A stretch of DNA of 64,000 bases from F1-80-MAGs062 sp046345315. GTDB lineage: Bacteria > Planctomycetota > Planctomycetia > Planctomycetales > Planctomycetaceae. The DNA lies in assembly GCA_046345315.1 (NCBI GenBank), contig JBKDKA010000158.1, positions 16,335 to 80,334 of the forward strand, read 5' to 3'. How positions within the stretch are numbered: position 1 is the stretch's first letter; every line of letters starts with the position of its first letter. The notes beneath the pieces are model-generated. The model was given only the letters and a program-made list of their open reading frames with translations. It was not told the DNA's origin and made no database searches. Below are positions 25,089 to 35,361 of the stretch, piece after piece. A program made the translations under genes and the position numbers.

Positions 25089-28000
25089 TCAGGCGACGCT
25101 CATCTCCGCCTCAGAAGGGCTTCGTTGTTCTGAGGCTCTTTGCCAATCGTTCTTGAGCATGTGCCGGTGGTCATGCCCGACGTCTGTTGCCGCATCATGA
25201 TCAGGATCGGTGATGCCGTCCTGACGCCTGCGGATGCGAACGGTGACTGGTTCTTCTGCAGCGACCGAGCGTCGTTCACTGCGCACGATGGCAGACGTTT
25301 CATTGTTCGCGGCCCGCAGTGTTTTGATGCGGGTGACAAGCTCTGACACTCGGATGATTTCACCAGCATCGGCAGTAGGCGGACGATCAGAGAGTGCAGC
25401 CCGGAGAGAATTCCTCAGTCCCGTCAGTTCACTGAAATACCCTTCCGCTTCAAAGGCTTTGCCGACACGGGCTTCGTAGTTCCGCAGCTGCGATGACGCT
25501 ATCGCCATATCACGATCCAGCCGGTCCATGTCGAAGGAATAACCGTCCACGATCCGTTCGAGAGCATTGAGGACCGCTCTGGGACCTGGGATCTGACTGG
25601 ATGTAGCAGAAATTCGTGCCTGAGCACCTTCAAGATACACGTCCGCGTTACGGCCGGGGTTCAGGTACAGTCCGAAGTTCAGTCCTCGATACTGACCAAT
25701 GGGGATTTTCATGGTGGCTGCGACATCCAGCGGCATGGCATCCAGTGCCTGCTGCAGCACTTCTGGCACGTCTTCCCGCAGGACAGGGCGGTTATTGATC
25801 CGGACAGGCATCCCCTGGAACTCTTCGATCGCCGTGCGGTCGGTTTCGAGCAGGTTTCGGCGTTTCTCCATGCGGGCAATGTCAGCTGGTAGGTCTCGAA
25901 CCTTCTGCCGAGCGACATACTGATCATCCAGATGATTTTTCCGAAGCATAGCAAGCCGCTGCAGTTCGGCATCGGCTTCGGCGAGCGTCAGCACGGCGGG
26001 ATTGCCGGAGGCAATCGCCTTCACTTCGGCATAGGACAGTTCCTGACCGCCAATGTCTTCGGCTCGCCTATTGGCATTTTCGCCAGTCATGATCTGCGAA
26101 ATGAATTTCGCCTTGGTTTCCAGTGCCTGCCACATGTAGGCATCAAAGGATCCGGCGGTCACATAACGAAAGATCTCGACTTCCGAGTTCTCATTGCCCT
26201 GACGCAAAATGCGACCGTCACGCTGTTCCACCTCCGCCGGTTTCCATGGGGCGTCCAGATGATGCAGAGCAATCAGCCGTTTCTGAACATTGGTGCCCGT
26301 GCCCATCTTCTGAGTGGATCCGAGGATGATTCGAATGGTGCCATTGCGAACCTTTTCAAAGAGCACCTGCTTCTTCGCATCCGAATCGGCTTCACCGATC
26401 GTCGCGATCTCATTCGGCGGGATTCCCCGCTCAATCAGCTTGTCGATAATCTCCTGATAGGGCGAGAAATTCCATGCCGTCGGGTTCACGCCGATGTCCG
26501 AGAAAATCATCTGCGTCCGACGAGTGTCCGCTGTCCTCTGCCAGATGTCGAACACGTTCTCAACGAGTTTGTTGGTCTTCGATTCCGGAAAATCCGGTGC
26601 ATCGGGATCTACCATGCGGGCATCGGTGGCGAGTTTCCGACCATCGGTCGTGATGGCAAGTGCATTGTCCACACGCGGATCAACCTTCTGTGACCGCAGC
26701 CGCTCGTAACGCTCCACCAGTTTCAGCTGAATGGCATCCTGAGCCGGTGACATGGGCGATGCCACGACCGTGGCTTTGCCTCCGGCCAGCGTCGGACGAG
26801 GCAGATTGAGCATTTCAGCGGTCTGAACGTCAGCAAAGGCTCGGAACATCTGCTGCAGTTCCGGCAGGTTCATGAACCGAGCAAATCGCGACCGCTGACG
26901 CAGACCTCCGCCATCCGGTGAGATCTCCATCGTATCGACGACTTCACCGAAGGTCGCGGCCCACGCATCGAAGTGCTCAATGCCCCGAGATTTGAGACCC
27001 TCCGGATCCAGAAACCGCTGCATGGTGTACATCTCCACCATCGTGTTCGAGATCGGGGTGCCTGTGGCAAACGTCACGCCATGACCGGGATGCAGTTCCC
27101 CAAGATATCGTGCTTTCATGTAGACGTCGAAGGCTCGTTCGGATCCTCCGGTCTGAATCCCTGCCACACGGTCCATCTTGGTGGGCGTTTCCAGATTCTT
27201 GAAGTAATGGGCTTCATCGATGAACACATGGTCGACACCGAGCTCATCGAACACGAGGCCGTCATCTTTCTTATCCTCGGCCAACAGGTTCTTGAGTTTC
27301 TCTTCGCGGGCGGCTTTTTGTTTCTCAATCGTCTTGATCATATTGCGATTGGAACCGGTTTTCTGACCGGCATGTTCAATGAGCAGCTGGTCGTATTCGT
27401 CGATCTGTTCCTGCAGGAAGCGTTGCTGGTATTCGGTCGACATCCCGATCCGCTCAAAGCTGCTATGCGTCACGATAATGCCGTCCCATTCTCCGGTAGC
27501 GATCTTAGCCGTCAGCATTTTTCGTTTGTCGCGTGACAGATCTTCTTTCGCGGCGACGAGCAATCGGGCATTGGGGTACAGCTGCATGAACTCCCTTGAA
27601 AACTGTTCGAGCAGATGATTCGGGACGACATACATGGGCTTCCTGACCAGCCCCGCCTGTTTCATCTTCATGCCGGTCGCGGCCATGGTGTAGGTCTTGC
27701 CAGCTCCCACAACGTGTGCGAGCAGCGTGTTGCCGGAGGTCATGCTCCGCCAGACCGCATCTTTCTGATGCGGACGGAGCGACAGCGACTGATTCATCCC
27801 CGGAAAATTCAGATGGGATCCATCGAACAGTCGCGGCCGGAGATTGTTGTAGGTGTCGTTATAAATTCGCACGAGCCGTTCGGTCCGTTCCGGATCCGAA
27901 AACACCCAGCTGCGGAAGCGTTCCTTGATCTGCTTCTGTTTTTCACGGGCGGCAGTGGTTTCCTGCTGATTGACGACCCGTTCCTCACGGTCACCATGGT

Positions 28001-30740
28001 CGATCGTGTCATAGATCGTCGGTGACTTCATGTTAAGTGCCAGCTCAAACAGCCATGTGCCATTGGCACGATCGGTTCCGTAATCAGACGTTGCAGGAAC
28101 CGACACTTGAGCGGCATAGTCCGGCACAACACTCCAAACCGCATCTTTTTTCAGGTGCGAAATCGGGATTGATGAAGCATTCACTTGAAACAGTTTGGCG
28201 GCAAACTCCTGAGCATCACTGACCGGAATCCATGGAGCTCCGAGATTGGCATCGATGTCACCGGGGAGGACATCTTCCGGCTGCACCGCTTCGAGGCTCG
28301 CGACATTGCGAGCAAAATCAGCACCAGCACTGCGTGCCATGGAGAGTTTGTCACGCACTGGGCCGGAGAGATAGACGTCCGCTGTTTCCCATTCCATGTT
28401 CGCTGGGTTTTGAAAGATCAGATCGCCCAATTCCGCGATCACCTGTTCCTGCGGTTTGCCATAGAGTTCGGCGATATAGGCAAGATCCACGACTCCTCGA
28501 TTGTTGAGGGACACGAGTAAACCTTCTTCGGCAGTGCGGACGGACGTGACGTCCTGCTTTCTGCCGACCACATCCCGCTGCATGATGGTGGATTTGGCGG
28601 CTTTGCCGGTTACTTCATCATAGTCTTCGAGCGACATGACGAGCATGGCATCCGGGTCTTCACGGAATTTGACAAGGTTCGGCATGCGACGGATTGTCGT
28701 TCCATCGCGTGTTTCGCTGAACGTGGTCTTATTGATCGGACCGTAAGCAGCAACGAACCGGTCATACGAACGATTCAGGTTCCCGCGTGCCTCATCGCGA
28801 TGCTCTTCCGGCCAGCCTTCGTTCTGTGACTGCAGCACACGGCGCGCACGGTCACGCAGCTCGATCAGTCCAGCCAATCGTTTACCTGTCATCGTGCCGT
28901 CACTGCGGAGGGCCGTGCCGCTATAGACCACGGGCACCCCCTGCCCGCAATCGATCTGATAAATCGCCCGGTCGTCGCCAATACCAATAAAAACACTGCC
29001 TTCGTTGAGATGACGGTCTGGCGGTGGCGGAACGAAAACGGTTCTATTGTGAACTGCCGTTTGGACTTCACTCTGAACGGTCGTTGCTTTCGGTAACCGT
29101 TCAATGGCATTCTGCAGTTGAACTGCCAGATCACCATGACTTTCGACTGAAAATCCCTCACCGCCGTACAGGGTGTCTTTTCGAGACCATGTTCCCAGAA
29201 CCATCTCCGGGTGATTTAGAAAATACTGGTTGACGGGCACTGCGGCCCCGTCAATCGAAAGTGTTCCGGTCGTCAGCCAGTTCGGATCTGCATGACGGGC
29301 TGGAACATCCAATGATCGTTTTCGCAGGAACACAATATCCGTCACGACGGAAGTTCCCTCCCGTTGAAAAGCGTCTGACGGTAACCGGATAGCACCAAGA
29401 AAATCCGCTCGTTCTGCCAGTGATTCCCGGACAGCGGCGTTCTGCTTATCCATCGTGAACCGAGACGTCACGACGGCCAGCACGCCGCCGGGTTTCACTG
29501 CGTCCAGTGATTTGGAGATAAAAAAGTCATGGAGAGCATGGGGGATGCCTCGGTAGTCCATCCGCACATCGGCGAATGGCACGTTGCCAATCACCCCGTC
29601 AAAACGTCCTTCCGGAAGTTTTGTGTCCCGAAAGCTTTCATTGCGGATGTCGTGCTGGGGATAAAGTGCCTTTGTCAGCCGAGCAGATATCGAATCGAGT
29701 TCGACACCGATGAATCGCTGCGACTTCGCTGCAGGATTACTGAGGAAATTACCAACACCACAGCCGGGCTCGAGGATTGTTCCGTCCGAGGGGACGCCCA
29801 GTTCCTGAATGGCCGCATGAATCGCATCAATCACCAGCGGTGACGTGTAGAATGCACTGAACGTCGTTCGTTTCGCACTGTCATATTCAGCCGGCGTGAG
29901 CAGCGATCGCAGTTCCTCCCCCAAAACCTGCCATGTCGGGCTCTTATACAGGCCCGTCACCGGATTCGGAAAGATCGAGAGAGCCACCGGACCAAAGCCT
30001 GAAAATTTTCGTAGAACGGCTTTTTCGGAATCGGTGGCGGGTCGAGATTCTCGTTCGATTGTCTGTAATGTGCGGATCGCGGCGAGGATGTCCCGAGCTT
30101 TACCCACCTCACCCGTTGCCATTCGGCGATTGCCGAGCGAGACGTCGGGGCCGCTTGCATCCGTGAAATTCAACTCAGCGACAGGCGGAACCGGTGGCGA
30201 CGCATTCTCGGTCGGTGGCGGCAGTGAACGTGGTGGCTGCTGATCAAACAGTGATTTCGCTCTGCCGGTCTTCGTCCGTCGCAGCTCAAACGCAGGATTC
30301 GCCAATACGAAATCTGCCGTTGGTGTTACCTGTTCGGCTGGGATTCCGGAATTCGCATGAATTGTTCCCGAATCTGCTCCACTGCCACTTCCATCGCCTG
30401 TGAAGAGACTTCGTTCGCGGTGACGCCGCTGGTCTGACGCAGGTATTCGTCGATCAGTGCGAGATGCTGGCTGCGAAGCAGGACGGCCCACCGTTCGATC
30501 GACGGCAGCAGTGTGCGAGATTCGCGGAGCGTCGACAGCAGTTCCGGCTGGTCGTTGATCAGCTCCATCACGATGGTTTTGTAGTGCATGGGCGGGTTCC
30601 TCCTTCGTGGCACCTTCGTAGTCCGGGAAGTTGAACATACGATCGGCCGTTCGATTCCGCTGCGACGTGACTTTCGATCGCCAGCGTGATTTTTGACGCT
30701 TGGCCACATCATTTTCCTCTTCGTCGACCGGTACGTCCAT
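25089..30740 (-). CDS. Giant plasmid-type N6-methylase/SNF2-like helicase (up to 1883 aa)
   Basis: Two-enzyme protein typical of large plasmids and ICEs (N12-class adenine methylase/helicase, related to phage DarB antirestriction proteins). Numbered from ATG 30740, the methylase half has motif I ILEPGCGVGNF (about 322-332) and motif IV IGNVPF (about 384-389; Val replaces the usual Pro). The helicase half has Walker A VVGAGKTYT near 1,010, FIDEAHYFKNL near 1,175 and C-terminal motif QRDGRILRQGN. Start is uncertain: residues 50-140 are low-complexity and lie opposite a well-supported small gene (30326-30589), so translation may really begin near TTG 30305. Likely protects or processes plasmid DNA on entry to a new host. 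Confidence 0.88.
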   Translation of the reverse strand: MDVPVDEEENDVAKRQKSRWRSKVTSQRNRTADRMFNFPDYEGATKEEPAHALQNHRDGADQRPAGTAVDAPRISHTAAVDRTVGRPASQPASRTDRRIPASDQRRHRERSLFTGDGSGSGADSGTIHANSGIPAEQVTPTADFVLANPAFELRRTKTGRAKSLFDQQPPRSLPPPTENASPPVPPVAELNFTDASGPDVSLGNRRMATGEVGKARDILAAIRTLQTIERESRPATDSEKAVLRKFSGFGPVALSIFPNPVTGLYKSPTWQVLGEELRSLLTPAEYDSAKRTTFSAFYTSPLVIDAIHAAIQELGVPSDGTILEPGCGVGNFLSNPAAKSQRFIGVELDSISARLTKALYPQHDIRNESFRDTKLPEGRFDGVIGNVPFADVRMDYRGIPHALHDFFISKSLDAVKPGGVLAVVTSRFTMDKQNAAVRESLAERADFLGAIRLPSDAFQREGTSVVTDIVFLRKRSLDVPARHADPNWLTTGTLSIDGAAVPVNQYFLNHPEMVLGTWSRKDTLYGGEGFSVESHGDLAVQLQNAIERLPKATTVQSEVQTAVHNRTVFVPPPPDRHLNEGSVFIGIGDDRAIYQIDCGQGVPVVYSGTALRSDGTMTGKRLAGLIELRDRARRVLQSQNEGWPEEHRDEARGNLNRSYDRFVAAYGPINKTTFSETRDGTTIRRMPNLVKFREDPDAMLVMSLEDYDEVTGKAAKSTIMQRDVVGRKQDVTSVRTAEEGLLVSLNNRGVVDLAYIAELYGKPQEQVIAELGDLIFQNPANMEWETADVYLSGPVRDKLSMARSAGADFARNVASLEAVQPEDVLPGDIDANLGAPWIPVSDAQEFAAKLFQVNASSIPISHLKKDAVWSVVPDYAAQVSVPATSDYGTDRANGTWLFELALNMKSPTIYDTIDHGDREERVVNQQETTAAREKQKQIKERFRSWVFSDPERTERLVRIYNDTYNNLRPRLFDGSHLNFPGMNQSLSLRPHQKDAVWRSMTSGNTLLAHVVGAGKTYTMAATGMKMKQAGLVRKPMYVVPNHLLEQFSREFMQLYPNARLLVAAKEDLSRDKRKMLTAKIATGEWDGIIVTHSSFERIGMSTEYQQRFLQEQIDEYDQLLIEHAGQKTGSNRNMIKTIEKQKAAREEKLKNLLAEDKKDDGLVFDELGVDHVFIDEAHYFKNLETPTKMDRVAGIQTGGSERAFDVYMKARYLGELHPGHGVTFATGTPISNTMVEMYTMQRFLDPEGLKSRGIEHFDAWAATFGEVVDTMEISPDGGGLRQRSRFARFMNLPELQQMFRAFADVQTAEMLNLPRPTLAGGKATVVASPMSPAQDAIQLKLVERYERLRSQKVDPRVDNALAITTDGRKLATDARMVDPDAPDFPESKTNKLVENVFDIWQRTADTRRTQMIFSDIGVNPTAWNFSPYQEIIDKLIERGIPPNEIATIGEADSDAKKQVLFEKVRNGTIRIILGSTQKMGTGTNVQKRLIALHHLDAPWKPAEVEQRDGRILRQGNENSEVEIFRYVTAGSFDAYMWQALETKAKFISQIMTGENANRRAEDIGGQELSYAEVKAIASGNPAVLTLAEADAELQRLAMLRKNHLDDQYVARQKVRDLPADIARMEKRRNLLETDRTAIEEFQGMPVRINNRPVLREDVPEVLQQALDAMPLDVAATMKIPIGQYRGLNFGLYLNPGRNADVYLEGAQARISATSSQIPGPRAVLNALERIVDGYSFDMDRLDRDMAIASSQLRNYEARVGKAFEAEGYFSELTGLRNSLRAALSDRPPTADAGEIIRVSELVTRIKTLRAANNETSAIVRSERRSVAAEEPVTVRIRRRQDGITDPDHDAATDVGHDHRHMLKNDWQRASEQRSPSEAEMSVA
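30326..30589 (-). CDS. Small helical protein overlapping the methylase N-terminal frame (87 aa)
   Basis: Starts at ATG 30589 with a very strong AAGGAGGA ribosome site nine bases upstream and ends 18-20 bases before the TTG at 30305 of the larger frame. The sequence (MHYKTIVMELINDQPELL, and later LRSQHLALIDEYLRQ) looks like a genuine three-helix protein, whereas the overlapping frame is low-complexity Arg/Ser/Ala/Gly. I therefore favour this as the real gene here and the methylase as starting after it, possibly by coupling. Function unknown; position suggests a partner of the methylase-helicase. Confidence 0.65.
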   Translation of the reverse strand: MHYKTIVMELINDQPELLSTLRESRTLLPSIERWAVLLRSQHLALIDEYLRQTSGVTANEVSSQAMEVAVEQIREQFMRIPESQPNR

Positions 30741-31016
30741 AACCATCCCTGTTCGATGCTCATAAGATGAGTCGTCGACCAAGGTGTGTATCGCAATGCA
30801 ACCGACTGGTCACGCACTTTTTCGATGAACCCCTGTTCGTGGCAGAAGACGCTGCCGCGGAGACGCAGGAGTAGATATGGAGACGCGTGTTGTGTCGACT
30901 TTACGGTGTTCGACTTCCAAAAGAAAGCGGAAGTTTAAAGCCGTACCGCGTCACAGAACTCGCAGACTGATCGCGGAAATTTGGGTCAAAGTAAACCTCA
31001 AAATGCCACGCTGCAT

Positions 31017-34000
31017 TCATCTGAGTGGTATGGGGCGGTGAAGATTCGCCAAGAGTCGACGAATTGCTGCTACCCCAGCATCGCACCACGACTCAGTACT
31101 ACACCCTTCAAGTTCTAACGACAATCGGCCCGAAAACGGAAGAGTCCTTCCTGGGTGAGTTGACGCCGTCTCCAACAACCGAAGATAGCCAAAATACGCC
31201 GACCTTGGACGTTCAATGTCTCTCCATCGCCCCGGCACGTGGTCCCGCGTATGCATTCCAGGGTGATCTGAAATATGAGCGTTCATGATTCGATGTGCGT
31301 GCCTAAAGAGACTCTCCGGAGAAATGCCACAGAGGATGCAATGTGCGATATCCAAATTTAATCCTACATGGTCATCAAGTTTTTCGTCGTCGATCAACTT
31401 GAAAAACGCATCTACGGCTGCAATATCTGGGAGGATCCGGTTTTCGCCAGGTTCAATCTCAATTGCAAAACCCCACTCGCCAGATAAACCTTTGGAAGAC
31501 GTTTTCAATCGCTCTACGACCTTCTTCAGCACTTCTACTGAAGCCGCAGCCTTTTTCTCCCACGCTGACCTAGAAACGATCTGCTCGTCACCTAATTCAT
31601 TGCATTCCGCACATGAACATACATCGAGAACTGACCCGAGCACTATTTCCACAATCCTTGATTGCAGCAATCTTCCTGGACCATCTTTATTGCCATTCGA
31701 ACTACTTTGAAGCGATATCTCGATTCCGTCAACATCGGTCCTCCAAAGTCGATCAGCCAATCGCATAGCATTCTCTATCGCCAGTCCTGACAACCCGGAT
31801 ACTTCAGTTTTTTGGACATCGGAGTCAGATAAGTAACATCTATCAAATGAACTAATGCCAACGAAAAACGTGGCCAACCCGGTAAGTGATAACTTGTGAC
31901 CTTCGTTTTTCCTATTGTGCTCCGCAAAGCACCGAACAATAAATTTATAAACCTCCGAGATATTTTTTTCGTATTGCATCCATTCCGTAAACCCGAAACG
32001 TCGATCCGCAATCGTCGCTAGTTCTTTCGCAGAAATTATCTGACCGAGATCCACCCTACGAAGCAAATACAACTCAAACGCAGACACTCCAGAGCACATG
32101 TGATGAACAGACAACAATTCATCAAGGGGCAATTCAGACGAACTCGTCAGCAATGCAGGTCCCAAGAGTGATGCAACGGCAGAATCACACTTTGGGCCAT
32201 CACCTCCATTTGACAATGGATTGGCCGCTCTCGGAGCCGCGATTGTCATTCCTTGACGCGACGGAAGAGGATCGGCTTCGGTCGTCTCGATGTATGTGCT
32301 ATTCTCTTCTGCCAGATATTTTACGCGGAACCTCCATCCCGCAATCTGTCCTTCACTGCCGATCGTTTCTGACTGCGATTTGATTCGTCGCCGCTCTGCT
32401 GTTGATTCTGCAGATATCAGCCAGAAACCTGAGTTGTTAATCGCATTGGCGTTGACTTCTTGAGGGTCTCTGCTAACCGCAACGATAGCCCAGTACCATT
32501 CATTTTCCAGCTCTGTGAAGTCACTCTTCTTTGTCGATAAACTCGCTGGAATCGCTGGGGCAACGTGGCGACCATCGGCCGAAAGCCACTTGAATATGTC
32601 GTCACGGTGTAACATCGCGAATTCATAGTCAAATCGTATTTCGGATTCTTCAGTCTCTTCTTCCTGCTCCACGTTGTAGCCGAGAATCGCGTCAAGAAAT
32701 AAGGAATCAAACCTGTCGCTATTCCTCAATTGGTCAAGCGCCTCGTGAAGATGTCGCTGAATGCGTTTCGAGGCCACGAATGCGAATGTATATAGACTCT
32801 CTTGACGTTCACCATCGTCAAATCGATACGCAGCGGAAGCGCTTGCAGCCACGAGTTGATTCGTCGAAACACGAATGTAAGGTCTAATACATGGATCGTG
32901 GACGATTATTTCGGACATGTCGTGAGAATATCCGACAACCACAACCACGTGTGCTGTTTCTTCATTGAAAGAATTCCAATCGTACCCGTCTTGTGTTTCC
33001 GGATGTGTGCCCCAGAGCTTCTTAAAATTGACAAAAAGTATAACTGGACAACGAGTGTCAATGTTTGCGCGGATTTCTTCGAGAAGCAGTCTTTGGTTGG
33101 ATACTGTCTGAACAGACCCCGTAACGTTGAATGCTGGGGCGTCCAGTGCTCGCTTCAACTCACCGGGATCAAGGCCGATTGACCGATAAGCGCTTTGACT
33201 ACGAGAATGAATGCAGTTTGAGACAAAAGATCGCCCAATCTCCGTCAAAGGTGTGGCTGCGGCTAGAGTAATGTCAACGTGCCCCTGGGGTCTACCACCC
33301 CGATCAGCTATACATGCAATCGCCATTAAGATAGCGGCGGTAGAACAACTACCTCCCAAACCAGCTGATGGATCTACCATCGCATACACCGTACCGTGGA
33401 CTGCCGGTCCACCAAACAAAGACCCTAGTTCCGTTTGAATTATTCGATATCTTGGATCGTGGCGGAGGGATCTAGGAGGCACCAGCACTGCGAATGAGAT
33501 TGGTGAGGCAATTGTAGTCAAACGAATATCGATGTAACCAAGGTATCGCCCGAGTCGACCGCGTTCTGAAAGATCACGACACGGGAGTCCGGATGACATC
33601 ACAGTAATCAATAAGTGCCTAACAGTGTCAAAGTGGTAGGAATTCAACAGGCTTTTATCGAACCCTGGCTTGTCTTCGGTGCTAAACGATTGTTCGCATG
33701 CACGTTCAATGGTCGCCAGCAGATCGCCTATCGACAACAGGCCATCGCCGAGTTTATCTGCGATGGCTTTCAGCTCAGCCTCCAAACACTGAAGGTGGGC
33801 GTTCTCCGGCTCCGCGATAAGGTTGATGACCTCTCGGACTACAGACTGGGTAACGCGATTCTTCGAGGGATCGATTTTCGGGAATCGACCTTCGAAAATA
33901 TGCTTTCGAATCACTGTCCGTTGAACATCACCTGCCCAGACTTGCTGTTCACCTCGTATCACGAGATTCGAACTGGTTTCGACCCGCGAGACAGTGACGG

Positions 34001-34217
34001 AGTTCTCGTAAGTATCAGCAAAGTAGTTTCGATAAAGTGAGGATACGAGACACTGTGATTCGTACGGACACTGGCCATTGGGTGGAATGGAGACATGGAT
34101 AAAGGAATCACAGGGCTTGCCGGAATTTCCCGAAAAAACCTCTGGAGACAGTGGACTGGCTGCGTCTTGGATGTTCACTGGTGCTGCCGCATAGCTGATG
34201 GACTGATTTCCGATCAA
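31017..34217 (-). CDS. C39-like cysteine protease fused to a xylose-isomerase-like TIM barrel (1066 aa)
   Basis: An unusual fusion. About residues 255-450 look like a papain-like peptidase of the C39 type: nucleophile Cys291 in GLGGSCSTAA, His423 in TAHVVVVVGYS and Asp441 in IIVHDPC. The C-terminal part (about 720-1066) resembles the xylose-isomerase/AP-endonuclease-2 barrel: metal-ligand-like residues occur in FAIEIEPGE, LNLDIAHC, AHISDHPG, TRDHVPG and RLSLELEG. The linker has an acidic run (EQEEETEESE). No signal peptide or membrane segment. It lies about 50 bases after the 147-aa gene on the same strand. Whether the Cys domain processes peptides and the barrel modifies sugars or peptides is unknown; a specialised metabolite or RiPP-like role is possible. 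Confidence 0.75.
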   Translation of the reverse strand: MIGNQSISYAAAPVNIQDAASPLSPEVFSGNSGKPCDSFIHVSIPPNGQCPYESQCLVSSLYRNYFADTYENSVTVSRVETSSNLVIRGEQQVWAGDVQRTVIRKHIFEGRFPKIDPSKNRVTQSVVREVINLIAEPENAHLQCLEAELKAIADKLGDGLLSIGDLLATIERACEQSFSTEDKPGFDKSLLNSYHFDTVRHLLITVMSSGLPCRDLSERGRLGRYLGYIDIRLTTIASPISFAVLVPPRSLRHDPRYRIIQTELGSLFGGPAVHGTVYAMVDPSAGLGGSCSTAAILMAIACIADRGGRPQGHVDITLAAATPLTEIGRSFVSNCIHSRSQSAYRSIGLDPGELKRALDAPAFNVTGSVQTVSNQRLLLEEIRANIDTRCPVILFVNFKKLWGTHPETQDGYDWNSFNEETAHVVVVVGYSHDMSEIIVHDPCIRPYIRVSTNQLVAASASAAYRFDDGERQESLYTFAFVASKRIQRHLHEALDQLRNSDRFDSLFLDAILGYNVEQEEETEESEIRFDYEFAMLHRDDIFKWLSADGRHVAPAIPASLSTKKSDFTELENEWYWAIVAVSRDPQEVNANAINNSGFWLISAESTAERRRIKSQSETIGSEGQIAGWRFRVKYLAEENSTYIETTEADPLPSRQGMTIAAPRAANPLSNGGDGPKCDSAVASLLGPALLTSSSELPLDELLSVHHMCSGVSAFELYLLRRVDLGQIISAKELATIADRRFGFTEWMQYEKNISEVYKFIVRCFAEHNRKNEGHKLSLTGLATFFVGISSFDRCYLSDSDVQKTEVSGLSGLAIENAMRLADRLWRTDVDGIEISLQSSSNGNKDGPGRLLQSRIVEIVLGSVLDVCSCAECNELGDEQIVSRSAWEKKAAASVEVLKKVVERLKTSSKGLSGEWGFAIEIEPGENRILPDIAAVDAFFKLIDDEKLDDHVGLNLDIAHCILCGISPESLFRHAHRIMNAHISDHPGMHTRDHVPGRWRDIERPRSAYFGYLRLLETASTHPGRTLPFSGRLSLELEGCSTESWCDAGVAAIRRLLANLHRPIPLR

Positions 34218-34266
34218 CAGTACTTCCAGAAGTCAATCCGCACTTGGAGTAATGTAGCAGCGAGAA

Positions 34267-34710
34267 TTATGACTGCCGACAACTTTTCCTCAAGACTACT
34301 CTAGTAGCAGCAGCCTTAAGGGTGGGCGCAAATTCTACCAACCGTCCGCCGACACCGAAAGGAATTGGAGCACCTAATGGCTCAACATGGTGAAATAGCT
34401 GTAACGTCACAACCGAATTTTCAGGCTGACGGCGTTTCAACTCCTTCAAGGCGTCCTGCAGCGCACGTTCACAATCTTCCAGATTCAGTCCAGACTCCAA
34501 CTTTGGACATACATGCACTCGCACTTCTGAATACCCATCTGAATTCACTCGCGATGCCGAAAAGTGCGTAAAACGCAACGAACGTTTGTGAACGAGCAAG
34601 AGTTCCTCAAGAGTGACTATATCTTCCTCGAGCAGGAGGACCGACAAAGCAACAACAGGACACGGTGCCTTCAAATTACCGAAATCGGTAGATGGAGAAA
34701 TATTTGCCAC
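34267..34710 (-). CDS. Small protein preceding the protease-barrel fusion (147 aa)
   Basis: Start set at GTG 34710, with AGAAGGG six bases upstream; the frame is open to TTG 34731. The protein alternates strands and helices (CPVVALSVLLLEEDIVTLEE; the VRVHVCPKLE strand) and ends with a basic tail. No family recognised. It is the probable first gene of a two-gene unit with the 1066-aa protease-barrel fusion, separated by about 50 bases, so it may be a substrate, chaperone or regulatory partner. Confidence 0.65.
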   Translation of the reverse strand: MANISPSTDFGNLKAPCPVVALSVLLLEEDIVTLEELLLVHKRSLRFTHFSASRVNSDGYSEVRVHVCPKLESGLNLEDCERALQDALKELKRRQPENSVVTLQLFHHVEPLGAPIPFGVGGRLVEFAPTLKAAATRVVLRKSCRQS

Positions 34711-35361
34711 AACCAACCCTTCTCGTTCCAATTCTCAGCCAACGAACACGAAGCTACCGATGCGAAGATTTTGCAATCACGAAGGTGGCAACAGGACGAA
34801 CGGTAGTGACTTCCCTTCGAGCCTATGTGCTCGAAGGGCGGGCGGGCAGTCATCGTGCGGAGGCGGGACGGGAAGCGAGTCAGCGGAGAGGAGCGTGAAG
34901 CAATCCTCAAGGCAAATTGCGAAGCTGAGCCTGAGTGCCACGGAGATCATGATGAATTCGGTCGAAGATGTTTTGAGGGATCCCGATCCTAACAATTAGG
35001 AGTAGAGATTGGAAGTAAAGGGGGGGGGCTACGTCACGTCAAGTGGAAACTACTTCGAATTTTGCAAAAAAAGAAATTTTATCTAAAAAATGTCTAATAA
35101 ATAAGCATGTATTGCCTCTGAAACGCGCAGGGCTTCTGTTTGTCCTCCGTGTGTAGATTGATCCGAGGTGAGAACAATTCTTAGACCATCTGCCCCTCCG
35201 CCGATGTGGAGGATCGGTCGAAAAGTTTCGGCTGCGTTAGAGAATTCTGGGGAATGCCACATGGCATTCGGATGTTTTCTGGTCCCCTGCAGCTTCCGTG
35301 TCCAGTGCGTCGATTTGCCTCTGCTGGAGTGTGTCAGAATCTTACTCAGACGATTCAGACG
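34711..35361. other. Intergenic region with hairpin, G-tract and AT-rich segment
   Basis: About 650 bases without a supported gene. It holds a 9-bp hairpin at 34813-34838, a run of nine G near 35022-35030, and a strongly AT-rich stretch around 35055-35110. It is upstream of the minus-strand protease-barrel unit and downstream of the small gene at 35362, so it probably contains the promoter of the former. The G-tract next to AT-rich DNA may be a slippage-prone site. Confidence 0.45.
34813..34838. repeat. Perfect 9-bp inverted repeat
   Basis: CCCTTCGAG (34813-34821) and CTCGAAGGG (34830-34838) around an 8-base loop, about 100 bases upstream of the 147-aa gene start. It could be an operator or a terminator for transcription arriving from 35362; no T-tract follows on either strand. 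Confidence 0.4.
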
